This document shows, piece by piece, positions 56,317 through 64,000 of a stretch of 64,000 bases of DNA (the first letter of the stretch is position 1; each line of letters opens with the position of its first letter). The notes beneath the pieces are model-generated. The model did no database searches and was not told the origin of the DNA. It was given only the letters and a program-made list of their open reading frames with translations. The translations under genes were made by a program, and so were the position numbers. This stretch comes from Paenibacillus polymyxa M1 (GTDB lineage: Bacteria; Bacillota; Bacilli; Paenibacillales; Paenibacillaceae), in assembly GCF_000237325.1 (NCBI RefSeq), contig NC_017542.1:1557501-1621500 (forward strand), given 5' to 3'.

Positions 56317-56499
56317 GCCTGCGCTATGCAGCGGAGATATAGGAATAGCCTGTCTGAATCATGTAATACAGAGTGAAGTAACAAATAATTATGGAAATGT
56401 TGTTGTGTTCTGGAGGAATTTTGCCTGATGAAAGCGAATAAGGTATTGTAGAAGATAAACAAGGCAGAACAGGTTTTGTTCAGAGGAGGCTGAGCCCGG

Positions 56500-56916
56500 A
56501 TGAGTTATTGCTGTGGAGCAAGCATGGTAGGAACCAAGGGAACGCTGAAGCATTACCGCACCCAAGTCCATAATGTTCCTTTGCTGTTTTGCCCGGTATG
56601 TCATCGCATTGAAGTTCATTATAAAGTTGAAAATGAGTATGAAATTTTGGCTGAGTATGCACATGGAGATGGGGCATCTGAGATTGATTTTCAGGATTAT
56701 GTCATGGAAGACGATGATACGATATTTGAAAACTGTGTAAATCGTGAGAGTGAAGATGCATTTGAAATTGTGAAGCGACAAATTGACATGTCGCTGGATT
56801 TATTGACGGTAGCGAAACAGATGAATGATGAGAAATGGCAGGGAGAGCTTAAGAGAAGACTGGCTGTTATGAGTCAAAGACGATCCCGGCTTCAACATAA
56901 TAAGAGCGGCAGTTGA
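56500..56916 (+). CDS. hypothetical zinc-ribbon-like protein, 138 residues
   Basis: Cysteine pairs C4-C5 and C31-C34 (LLFCPVCHRIEVH) suggest a zinc knuckle of the YgiT kind. The rest is helical and acidic (DFQDYVMEDDDTIFENC, then RQIDMSLDLLTVAKQM). AGAGGAGG lies 11 bases before ATG 56500. Function unknown; single gene with its own terminator-like hairpin. Confidence 0.6.
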   Translation: MSYCCGASMVGTKGTLKHYRTQVHNVPLLFCPVCHRIEVHYKVENEYEILAEYAHGDGASEIDFQDYVMEDDDTIFENCVNRESEDAFEIVKRQIDMSLDLLTVAKQMNDEKWQGELKRRLAVMSQRRSRLQHNKSGS

Positions 56917-56920
56917 CATC

Positions 56921-56969
56921 CTACACACCAAAGAAGCTCTCAAATCTGGAGAGCTTCTTTGGTGTGTAG
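56921..56969 (+). terminator. perfect 21-bp hairpin after the zinc-ribbon-like gene
   Basis: CTACACACCAAAGAAGCTCT (56921-56940, plus one more C) matches the reverse complement of 56949-56969 exactly, around a 7-base loop, followed by TTATTTTT. Confidence 0.8.
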
Positions 56970-57252
56970 GGCGCTTATTTTTAACTTATTTTTTTATTTT
57001 GTAATGTTGCGCAGATATTATGACGAAAGAAAATAGGATAAAAATGTGGATTCGACACTTTTTCCGATTGACTGTGATCCTTAATCTTGTCTATCATAAA
57101 ATAAGACTCGAATCGAAAAAAATGGTCGGAGTTGATTGAAACTGTTTTTTACACCATTTGAAGGGTGATCGATAGATGCCTTTCTCTTCTTCAAGAATAT
57201 TACACGTCCGATACGGCCAGTTTATCATTCCGATACAAGGGGGAAGCCTGGC
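56970..57252. other. gap before the sensor kinase gene
   Basis: AT-rich region with the TTCGACA site at 57051-57057. No gene supported. Confidence 0.3.
57051..57057. promoter_or_regulatory. possible Spo0A box
   Basis: TTCGACA is an exact match to the 0A box, about 200 bases before the sensor kinase. A 7-mer match alone is not decisive. Confidence 0.35.
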
Positions 57253-58356
57253 ATGATCAGTGAATTCCAAGAAGCCTTGCTTGATACCGTGGGAGCTTGC
57301 CCTTCCACACAGATCGCCAATAATAAGTATGAAAATGTACTGGAGAACCTGGATAGTGGTATCATGCTGTTTGACAGTGACGGGGTACTGACCTTTATTA
57401 ACGTGCAAATGGCGAGATTACTGGAGCTACCACGTAGTTCGCTCGCGGGTCGCAACCTGATGCAAATTTTGCATCATCCTGAGTTAAGTCGGTTTAAGAA
57501 GAAGAAAATCATGCGGATTTATAAAGAAACTATCTTTCATAGAAAGCGCTATCATGAGTTGATTGATGAGTATGGTCGGCATTGGTTGATAACAGTGACC
57601 TACGGTGATCAGATGGATGGCGATTTTTTGTTTAGTGTAAAGGATGTGTCGGATTATAAGCAGATTGAGCAGACAGCGTATCAAAACGACAAGCTGGCAA
57701 TGCTGGGACGTATTTCGGCCTCTATCGCCCATGAAATCCGTAACCCGCTTACTGCAATCCGGGGTTTTATTCAATTGCTTCGGCCGCACTTGGTGGAGTT
57801 GGGCAGGGATGAGTATGCCCGCATTATTTTAACCGAAATTGATCGTGCGAACGACATTATTTACGAGTTTTTAAATTCGTCCAAGCCTTCGGCTCCGCAA
57901 AAAACGGCAGTATCTGTGATGGGACTGTTGAAAGAAGTAGTGATGCTGACAGAAAGCGAGGCGTTGATGAAGGGCTGCCAGATCGCACTGGATGAAAATG
58001 ATGAACTCATGAAGGTTTCCATTGACGTGAAGCAGATTAAGCAGGTTATCCTCAATATGATTAAAAATGCGATGGATGCCATTGAAAGCATCGGCGGGGA
58101 ACGAGAGGGATGCATTGATATCCATACCGTGCTTGAGGGCTCTTATGTCCACATTTGTATTGAAGATAACGGATTAGGGATGGATCACAATACATTGGCG
58201 CGTTTATTTGATCCTTTTTTTACAACAAAAGAAAGTGGAACCGGCTTGGGATTGGCTGTGAGCTATCGTATTATCAAAAATCATGGAGGCTTCATTCATG
58301 TAGACAGTAAGCATGGAAGCGGTACACAATTTAAAATCACACTTCCTGTAGTCTAA
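57253..58356 (+). CDS. PAS-domain sensor histidine kinase, sporulation-type (KinA/KinE-like)
   Basis: Protein of 367 residues with no membrane segment. A PAS domain covers about 25-135 (NLDSGIMLFDSDGVLTFINVQMARLL). The HisKA helix carries H160 in SIAHEIRNPLTAIRGFIQLLR, and the HATPase region shows N box MIKNAMDAI, G1 DNGLGMD, and G2 GTGLGLAVSYRII. There is no adjacent response regulator gene, so it is an orphan; the H-box form resembles phosphorelay kinases that feed Spo0F. The ligand of the PAS domain is unknown. Confidence 0.9.
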   Translation: MISEFQEALLDTVGACPSTQIANNKYENVLENLDSGIMLFDSDGVLTFINVQMARLLELPRSSLAGRNLMQILHHPELSRFKKKKIMRIYKETIFHRKRYHELIDEYGRHWLITVTYGDQMDGDFLFSVKDVSDYKQIEQTAYQNDKLAMLGRISASIAHEIRNPLTAIRGFIQLLRPHLVELGRDEYARIILTEIDRANDIIYEFLNSSKPSAPQKTAVSVMGLLKEVVMLTESEALMKGCQIALDENDELMKVSIDVKQIKQVILNMIKNAMDAIESIGGEREGCIDIHTVLEGSYVHICIEDNGLGMDHNTLARLFDPFFTTKESGTGLGLAVSYRIIKNHGGFIHVDSKHGSGTQFKITLPVV

Positions 58357-58697
58357 TATGATGAGATTTTCGCAGAGGGGTCCTGTACATACTATTTCTG
58401 TTGTGGTGTGCAGCGTTGGGGTATAGGTATCACCTAATTGAAAAATGTCGTCTGAAGCGCATGATCTGAAAAGATGATGCGCTTTTTTGGTACTGTAAGC
58501 TCGTGCATTTGCGCAAATGCGAAAATAAATTCATGAATATAGAACAAAAAAATGATTCACCTTTCACAGATTAAATGCTATTATATACCAGAATACAACA
58601 TTTTTTTTGATACTATAGACTTAAACAACGGCTTCCAAAGCTGTCAAACGTCTTAGATGATCGGAATCTCCGATATGCAGGGGGCTGAAGAGGCTGA
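58357..58697. other. 341-base gap before the GGDEF-EAL gene
   Basis: Contains the terminator at 58455-58488; the rest is AT-rich, with no gene supported. Confidence 0.4.
58455..58488 (+). terminator. terminator after the sensor kinase gene
   Basis: AAGCGCATGATCT and AGATGATGCGCTT (one mismatch) followed by TTTTT. Confidence 0.85.
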
Positions 58698-60839
58698 ATG
58701 AATATACGGCTGGAAGTAAAAAAAACGATAGGCATTGGTATTGCCGCCATAGTTTTGTTTGTCTTAGTTCAGTTATTTCACGTAACTTTGAATAAAATAT
58801 ACTCCTATAATGTATTTTTCTTGTTATATCCGATTATAGGGTTCGCCTGTGCTGCGATTTGTTTTTCTATTTTTTATCAATCCTGGTCCGTTTTGCTGGA
58901 ACAGTTGACCTGGCAGAGACTTCTTATTGCCCCAACATTTCTGGTGGCTGGTCTGCTTTACCTTGTTCATATTGTTTCGTTTAGTTTCGTAAGCCTGACG
59001 GACTTTGCTTTGTCTCCGGGCATTTCGTTGTGGCTACTATTTGTAAATCGTGCCTTTACCTCTATTATGCTCCTATTCGTTTGTTCTCTCCCATTTAGAA
59101 GGACGAAGTCTGAATACAAAACAGTGGCTTTGTGGGCAGGGATAGGTTGTACGTTGCTGATTCTAGGAGTTATTAAGGCATATGATGCAGGCTTACCAGA
59201 TCTACGTATACGGTACGAATTAGGTAACCTGGGCTGGACGTTGAATCTGGTTGTCATGTTACTGCTGGTGCTTACATTTATTTTTGGAGTACGAAAATAC
59301 CGAAAAGTCCGCCCTGCGGAGTTGGGCATGTTGCTTATCGTTCGTGGGATTGGGCTGTGTGTTGTGAGCCAGTTATTCTATTTATTTGCTAAGCAAATGA
59401 GTGATATCAATCATCTTATAGGACTTTTGACGAACGTGATTGCATTTTATAATCTGTTGAGCGGTCTAGTCCGGCTTATGGTTCTGGTTCCTTATCGGGA
59501 AAAACAGGCGGCAGAATCTGAGTTTAATCATATTGCTTATAACGATGATATAACAGGCCTTCCCAATCGCCGTCGTCTTTCCCAGCGCCTGGATAAAATA
59601 TTGCGCAACTCACTGAAATCTGATGAGACAGTAGCGCTTTTAGTGCTAAATATTGATCGTTTTAAAGCGATTAATGATTCGCTTGGGCATACGGCAGGCA
59701 ATTATTTGCTGTATGCGGTAGGCGAACGCTTGGGGCATTTTTGCCGTGAAGGGGAAGCTGTCTTTAGCATGGGTGGAGATGAATTTGCCTTTCTTCTAAT
59801 GGGCTACGAAGATTCAGATGCCATGAGAAATCGTATTGATGATATGGTGAAGCTGTTCGATCAGCCTTTTGATATTAATGGGGAGTCTTATCATGTGATG
59901 GTGAGCGTTGGCATAGCTTTGTACCCGTCGGATGCGAATCAGAGCGAACAACTTATTCAGCAGGCGGATACAGCCGTTCATAGTGCCAAGGAGCAAGGAG
60001 TGAATTTTCAGCGGTATGCTAGTGCGATGCAGATGCGAGCGCATGAAAGGCTCCAGCTGGAGAATGATTTGCGGCGAGCGCTTGAAAATGAAGAATTTTC
60101 ATTGGTGTATCAGCCACGCGTCCATCTGCAAAGTGGCGAGCTAACGAGTTTGGAAGCGCTGGTGCGTTGGAATCATCCTCATCGCGGGATGGTGATGCCG
60201 GGTGATTTTATTCCAGTAGCTGAAGAAAGTGGCCTGATCGTGCCCTTGGGGGAATGGGTGTTGCGTGAGGCGTGTCTCCAAAATAAGCAGTGGCAGGAGC
60301 TAGGGTATCCACCGATCCCGATTTCGGTCAATTTATCCATGCGCCAATTCCAGCAAAAAAAACTGGTGGATGTAATTCGGGGCATTTTGGCCTATACGGG
60401 ACTGGAACCACGCTATTTAGAGCTGGAGATTACTGAGAGTATGACTTTTGATAAGGATCGGGCTTTTGAACAGTTGAAAAAAATAAAGGCTATTGGTGTT
60501 GCAATCAGTATTGATGATTTTGGAACGGGTTATAGCTCATTGCATTATTTGAAGAATCTTCCGATTGATCGTCTTAAAATTGACCGTTCCTTTGTAAATG
60601 AGGTGCTGATTGACAGCAAAAATGCGGCCATTGTATCTACCATTGCCTCTATGGCTCACCATTTGAAGCTGAAGGTTACGGCTGAAGGGGTGGAAAATGA
60701 GGAGCAACTTCAATTTTTGCAGGCGCAGGATTGCCATGAAGGGCAGGGGTATTATTTTAGCCGCCCCATTCCGGCAGAAGTTTTTGAAAAATTGTTTTTA
60801 CGTAAACCTGTCAATTGGCTGGTTCAGGATGGTATGTAG
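58698..60839 (+). CDS. GGDEF-EAL diguanylate cyclase/phosphodiesterase with membrane sensor
   Basis: Protein of 713 residues. About eight membrane helices (residues 1-270) form a MASE-like sensor. GGDEF domain: MGGDEF near 358-363, so the A-site is intact; NDDITGLPNRRRL opens it. EAL domain: SLEALVRWNHP near 484, then EVDI-type and DDFGTGYSSLHYLKNLPIDRLKIDRSF, ending QGYYFSRP, so the phosphodiesterase signature is also intact. It could make and degrade c-di-GMP at the membrane, tuning motility or biofilm. Single gene, followed by a tRNA. Confidence 0.95.
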   Translation: MNIRLEVKKTIGIGIAAIVLFVLVQLFHVTLNKIYSYNVFFLLYPIIGFACAAICFSIFYQSWSVLLEQLTWQRLLIAPTFLVAGLLYLVHIVSFSFVSLTDFALSPGISLWLLFVNRAFTSIMLLFVCSLPFRRTKSEYKTVALWAGIGCTLLILGVIKAYDAGLPDLRIRYELGNLGWTLNLVVMLLLVLTFIFGVRKYRKVRPAELGMLLIVRGIGLCVVSQLFYLFAKQMSDINHLIGLLTNVIAFYNLLSGLVRLMVLVPYREKQAAESEFNHIAYNDDITGLPNRRRLSQRLDKILRNSLKSDETVALLVLNIDRFKAINDSLGHTAGNYLLYAVGERLGHFCREGEAVFSMGGDEFAFLLMGYEDSDAMRNRIDDMVKLFDQPFDINGESYHVMVSVGIALYPSDANQSEQLIQQADTAVHSAKEQGVNFQRYASAMQMRAHERLQLENDLRRALENEEFSLVYQPRVHLQSGELTSLEALVRWNHPHRGMVMPGDFIPVAEESGLIVPLGEWVLREACLQNKQWQELGYPPIPISVNLSMRQFQQKKLVDVIRGILAYTGLEPRYLELEITESMTFDKDRAFEQLKKIKAIGVAISIDDFGTGYSSLHYLKNLPIDRLKIDRSFVNEVLIDSKNAAIVSTIASMAHHLKLKVTAEGVENEEQLQFLQAQDCHEGQGYYFSRPIPAEVFEKLFLRKPVNWLVQDGM

Positions 60840-60896
60840 TATGCTTGCATTTTGTGGAAAGATAAGTTATACTAGATAACATCCTGATTCAGTTAG

Positions 60897-60925
60897 TTGA
60901 CGAGAGCTTAAGTGTGTCATACATA
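60897..60925 (+). promoter_or_regulatory. possible promoter of tRNA-Gly
   Basis: TTGACG (60897-60902), 17-base spacer, TACATA (60920-60925), 21 bases before the tRNA. Confidence 0.45.
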
Positions 60926-60946
60926 TGGATCAAGATGTTATATAAT

Positions 60947-61017
60947 GCGGGTGTAGTTCAATGGTAGAACTTCAGCCTTCCAAGCTGATAGCGTGGGTTC
61001 GATTCCCATCACCCGCT
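60947..61017 (+). tRNA. tRNA-Gly (anticodon TCC)
   Basis: Cloverleaf: acceptor GCGGGTG/CACCCGC, D arm GTTC/GAAC, anticodon stem TCAGC/GCTGA with loop CTTCCAA (anticodon TCC), T arm GTGGG/CCCAT with TTCGATT. CCA not encoded; discriminator T. Confidence 0.95.
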
Positions 61018-61036
61018 TACGACTTTAAAAATTCCG

Positions 61037-61070
61037 AAACCCTTGTAAATTCAAGGGTTTTTATTTTGTT
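61037..61070 (+). terminator. terminator after tRNA-Gly (first)
   Basis: AAACCCTTG and CAAGGGTTT around TAAATT, followed by TTATTTT. Confidence 0.85.
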
Positions 61071-61089
61071 TTTAATAAGAATATATTTT

Positions 61090-61123
61090 AGCCGGGCTAC
61101 CAATGGGGAATCCCGGCTTTTTT
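61090..61123 (+). terminator. terminator after tRNA-Gly (second, tandem)
   Basis: AGCCGGG and CCCGGCT around a 15-base loop, followed by TTTTTT. Confidence 0.8.
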
Positions 61124-61282
61124 GCGTTCCTACGAACTATTTTCACGCTGTTAAATAATATAATTTAAATATTTCTCTTATATGCTATAAATAAACAGAT
61201 AAAAAGAACTATTTACCATTTTGCAAAAAAAGTATAGTCTCGTAATTGGAATTTAATATAAAAAAAGGATGGTGTGGCTGCG

Positions 61283-62320
61283 ATGAGAAAAATCTCTTTT
61301 CTTTTAGCTTTGGCCTTTGTGTTTTTTACCTTTTCAGCAAGTGCTACGTTCGCTGCGACTGATTTCCCAAATACGTCGACGAATGGCATGATTGGTTTTG
61401 CTGGACAGGCTAAAAGCGAAACAGGAGCTTCAAAGCCTGCTACAACAGGGGGCAAAAATGGTCAGGTCATCTATATCAATAATCTAAACGAATTGAAAAA
61501 TCAGCTAGGGGATTCAACTCCCAAAATTCTGGTCATCGAAAAGAATATTTCTGCTTCTTCTAAAACCGTGGTCAATATCGGTTCTAACAAATCTCTAATC
61601 GGCTCTTATGCGCAAAATAAGCTAGTCAATATTCATTTGAAAACAACAGCTAACTCGGGAAATGTGATCTTTCAAAATTTAACTTTTGAGCACAGTGCCA
61701 GTATTAATGGTAACGATGATATCCAGCTATATCTTACTGCAGGTACAAATTATTGGATTGATCATGTTACTTTTGCAGGTCATAATTATAATGCAAATGG
61801 CTCGGATTTGGACAAACTTTTGTACATAGGACAATCGGCTGATTATGTAACCATTAGCAACTCCAAATTTGCGAATCATAAATATGGCCTTATTCTGGGT
61901 TATCCAGATGACAGCAATAAAAATTATGACGGCATGCCCCATATTACGATTGCCAATAATTATTTTGAAAACTTACTTGTACGCGGTCCAGGTCTGATGA
62001 GATATGGGTATTTCCATGTGAAAAATAATTATATTAATAATTTTCAGTTGGCTTACACAATAGCAACCAATGCACGAATTTATTCCGAGAATAATTATTT
62101 TGGAAAAGGTAGTGAAAAGGGCGGCATTTTGGATGATAAAGCCAATGGTGAATTTAAAGATGTAGGTAGTTTTCCAGCCATCACTAACCAAAAATCGCCT
62201 GTGACCCGATGGAATCCGAGCAAGAACTACAGCTATCAAGTTCAAACTCCTGAATATACTAAAGAATTCGTAACTAAGTATGCAGGTTCGTCCAATACAA
62301 CTTTGGTCTTTGGAAAATAA
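61283..62320 (+). CDS. secreted pectate/pectin lyase, PL1-like
   Basis: About 345 residues with a signal peptide ([20 protein letters not shown], cleaved after about ATFA). The right-handed beta-helix repeats have the PL1 motifs YWIDHVTF, then [30 protein letters not shown], and RGPGLMRYG (RxPxxR with the catalytic Arg). It cleaves polygalacturonate or pectin by beta-elimination; the Ca-binding Asp set, which would separate pectate from pectin lyase, is not clear. GTG 61274 is an alternative start. Secretion fits the pectin-degrading theme shared with the acetylesterase at 18096. Confidence 0.88.
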   Translation: MRKISFLLALAFVFFTFSASATFAATDFPNTSTNGMIGFAGQAKSETGASKPATTGGKNGQVIYINNLNELKNQLGDSTPKILVIEKNISASSKTVVNIGSNKSLIGSYAQNKLVNIHLKTTANSGNVIFQNLTFEHSASINGNDDIQLYLTAGTNYWIDHVTFAGHNYNANGSDLDKLLYIGQSADYVTISNSKFANHKYGLILGYPDDSNKNYDGMPHITIANNYFENLLVRGPGLMRYGYFHVKNNYINNFQLAYTIATNARIYSENNYFGKGSEKGGILDDKANGEFKDVGSFPAITNQKSPVTRWNPSKNYSYQVQTPEYTKEFVTKYAGSSNTTLVFGK

Positions 62321-62328
62321 AGCGGGTA

Positions 62329-62357
62329 TTGGAAAATATGCTGTGATCTGCTATACT
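62329..62357 (+). promoter_or_regulatory. promoter of the ABC-F leader
   Basis: TTGGAA (62329-62334), 17-base spacer, TATACT (62352-62357). Confidence 0.65.
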
Positions 62358-62376
62358 GACTGCAAGTAAGTATCCC

Positions 62377-62412
62377 ATGAAAAGGAAGGTAACCATACGT
62401 CCGATGAAGTAA
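62377..62412 (+). CDS. possible upstream reading frame in the ABC-F leader, 11 residues
   Basis: ATG 62377 to TAA 62412 codes MKRKVTIRPMK. Its 3' half overlaps the first strand of the leader stem at 62394-62402. No strong ribosome site was seen. Attenuators of ABC-F genes often contain such small frames, where a drug-stalled ribosome opens the structure. Confidence 0.35.
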   Translation: MKRKVTIRPMK

Positions 62413-62506
62413 GCACACTGATTTTCCCACTCAACTGCACGTTACTGGCAGGCGGCTGCAAGCTGCAACGGGAGAAGTGTGTCTGAATTGAAAGTAGGGA
62501 CGTATG
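62394..62506 (+). ncRNA. structured leader RNA upstream of the ABC-F gene
   Basis: CATACGTCC (62394-62402) pairs with GGACGTATG (62498-62506). Inside, CACAC (62414-62418) and TTTTCCC (62422-62428) pair with GTGTG (62477-62481) and GGGAGAA (62470-62476). GCGGCT and GGCTGC at 62452-62459 can pair with AGCCGC and GCAGCC of the terminator (62612-62621), as in an antiterminator. The arrangement is that of a transcription attenuator. Confidence 0.6.
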
Positions 62507-62610
62507 CGTTGAAGATCCGTAACGAGATTTTCTTTTTCGTTCGCGGTGTTATTTTTCATAGGTGTATGTTCTGAAACCATTCATAACAGTCATTCTATAT
62601 TCCTGTATGC

Positions 62611-62637
62611 AAGCCGCAGCCTTCTGCGGCTTTTTTT
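62611..62637 (+). terminator. leader terminator before the ABC-F gene
   Basis: AAGCCGCAG-CCTT-CTGCGGCTT, then TTTTT, 46 bases before the ABC-F start. Lies inside the leader, so it is a premature terminator. Confidence 0.9.
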
Positions 62638-62682
62638 ATTGCTTCCGGTATAAAAACCGGACTGGGAAAGGATGATCGTGGT

Positions 62683-64000
62683 ATGAAAACCATTTTGCGA
62701 GTTCGCAATGTAGTTAAGGAATGGAACGGGACATCTTTATTTGAGAATGTGTCGTTGGACGTGACGGAAGGAGAACGGCTCGCGTTGTTTGGAAGAAATG
62801 GAGCAGGCAAAACGACGCTATTACGAATATTGCTGGGAGATGAAGCGCCAACCTCTGGTCAAGTAGAGCATGATTTGCCGCTGGAAGAGCGAGGTTGGCT
62901 GAAGCAGCAGGATACAGTGAATTGGTCTCGAACCGCACTGGAGGTCGCACAGCAGGCGAGCACTCAGCACTGGGATCTCAAGCAAGAGTTGGGACAGCTG
63001 GAAGCTGACCTAGCCAATGCTGGTAAGGATATGGAGCAGCAACTGGAGCGTTACGGCGAGCTGATGGATGAATACGAACGCCTGCAAGGCTTTGCTTGGG
63101 AGTCTGAGGTGGAAAAGGCGCTCACCCGAATGGGAATGCCTGCACAGACGTGGTCCATTGCTTATGGTGATCTGAGTGGCGGACAGAAGACGAGAGTACG
63201 ACTGGCTGGCCTGATGGTCAGGCAGCCCAAGCTGCTGGTACTGGATGAGCCAACCAACCATTTGGATGCCGAAAGTATGCTCTGGCTGGAGCAGTGGCTG
63301 TCCTCGTATCCTGGAACACTGCTGTTTGTATCGCATGATAGAGCCTTTTTGGATCAGGTGGCTACGAGTATAGTTGAGCTTACATCCACAGGTATTGAGC
63401 GCTATAAAGGTGGTTATAAGGAATATAAAGCGCAGAAGGAGCGGGAACTGCGAGAGCAGGAGGCCAGCTATCGGAAGCAGGAACTGGCGAGACAGGCGCT
63501 GGAGGAAACGATTCGAAATTACAGGGAATGGTTTCATCAGGCGCATCGCAGCGCATCCAAGGTTGAAATGGCCATTACGCAGAGCTTTTACAAGGCCAAG
63601 GCTAAAAAAAATATTTCCCGTTATCATGCAAAAGAGAAGGAATTGGAGCGACTGGAGGCTAACAGGGTAGAGCAACCACGTGGAGCTCCGTCTTTGCACA
63701 TGAAATTAAATGACAGCGGGTTTCAGGCTAAATATTTGCTGCGTACTGAGCAGGTTGACTTTAGCTACGACGACCATGTCATCGTGAAAAATCTAAATCT
63801 GAACGTTGCACGTGGGGATCGTTTGGCTGTTCGAGGGCCCAATGGAATTGGCAAAACCACGCTGCTTCGGTTATTAACAGGTCAGCTTGAACCGAAGACG
63901 GGAAAAATCACAGCCAACCCACAGTTGAATATCGGGTATTTTTCACAGGAGTTGGAGCAGCTTCCAGAGGATCAGACGTTGCTCGACAGTCTGCTTGCAC
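62683..64000 (+). CDS. ABC-F family ATP-binding protein, ribosomal protection type (3' end outside window)
   Basis: Reads to the window end with no stop (439 codons seen). First ABC domain: GRNGAGKTTLLRILLG, LSGGQKTRVRLAG, LVLDEPTNHLDAESM and VSHDRAFLDQ. A coiled linker rich in Glu, Arg and Gln follows (about 240-330). The second domain begins at about 350 with GPNGIGKTTLLRLLTG. It has no membrane segments. ABC-F proteins of this kind (Vga/Vml/Msr type) bind the ribosome and remove antibiotics, though housekeeping members exist. The attenuator leader argues for inducible resistance. Confidence 0.88.
   Translation, partial: MKTILRVRNVVKEWNGTSLFENVSLDVTEGERLALFGRNGAGKTTLLRILLGDEAPTSGQVEHDLPLEERGWLKQQDTVNWSRTALEVAQQASTQHWDLKQELGQLEADLANAGKDMEQQLERYGELMDEYERLQGFAWESEVEKALTRMGMPAQTWSIAYGDLSGGQKTRVRLAGLMVRQPKLLVLDEPTNHLDAESMLWLEQWLSSYPGTLLFVSHDRAFLDQVATSIVELTSTGIERYKGGYKEYKAQKERELREQEASYRKQELARQALEETIRNYREWFHQAHRSASKVEMAITQSFYKAKAKKNISRYHAKEKELERLEANRVEQPRGAPSLHMKLNDSGFQAKYLLRTEQVDFSYDDHVIVKNLNLNVARGDRLAVRGPNGIGKTTLLRLLTGQLEPKTGKITANPQLNIGYFSQELEQLPEDQTLLDSLLA

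Noticed and set aside
57033..57041. Sigma-H-like -35 element ATAGGATAA before the sensor kinase
   Set aside because: No matching -10 (GAAT core) at the required spacing.

Overview
The window reads as chromosome of a spore-forming, low-to-moderate GC Gram-positive of the Paenibacillus type (P. polymyxa group is my best guess, from overall gene content; inferred, not searched). Supporting observations are strong AGGAGG ribosome sites, sigma-A promoters with 17-bp spacers, a T-box leader, an infC with an ATT start behind an L20-type leader, many lipoproteins, a sporulation-type PAS histidine kinase, plant-polysaccharide enzymes (pectate lyase, rhamnogalacturonan acetylesterase) and many proteins resembling Bacillus subtilis ones.

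Layout. 1-1886: tail of an unknown gene, then a Nudix hydrolase, a GNAT acetyltransferase and an unknown protein. 2076-8904: iron section with two near-perfect Fur boxes, a ferredoxin/flavodoxin-NADP reductase, a HEAT protein plus HD hydrolase pair, and a ferric-siderophore uptake operon (lipoprotein, two permeases, BesA-like esterase, no ATPase). 9056-11519: compact operon of SPFH protein, NAD-kinase-like protein and a small acidic protein behind a tandem repeat; it is the best candidate here for an undescribed system. 11527-14681: LuxR-type regulator divergent from a methyltransferase/saccharopine-dehydrogenase-like pair with a Fur-like box. 14827-26598: accessory zone of small unknowns, acetyltransferases, methyltransferases, GIY-YIG and DUF2087 proteins, SUKH/HEAT/barstar immunity-type proteins, tRNA-Pro(GGG) and an MFS exporter.

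27177-42313: core metabolism and translation: odhAB, YfiT-like bacillithiol transferase, YtpA-like lipase, manA, mnmM-mnmL (tRNA wobble uridine modification), trmB, a diacylglycerol glycosyltransferase and PAP2 phosphatase, a membrane GT2, then infC-rpmI-rplT. 42461-47443: nucleoside ABC importer of the BMP/NupNOPQ type. 48597-55378: T-box-controlled ilvB-ilvN-ilvC-leuA-leuB (ilvD and leuCD are not here), with structured RNA between genes. 55602-56240: 2-Cys peroxiredoxin behind a Fur/PerR-like box. 57051-60839: a sensor kinase with a Spo0A-box-like site and an intact GGDEF-EAL protein. 60947-64000: tRNA-Gly(TCC), a secreted pectate lyase, and an ABC-F ATPase (cut by the window end) with an attenuator-like leader.

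No IS element, prophage, CRISPR array or rRNA was seen. All family calls come from reading motifs by eye; no database search was run.
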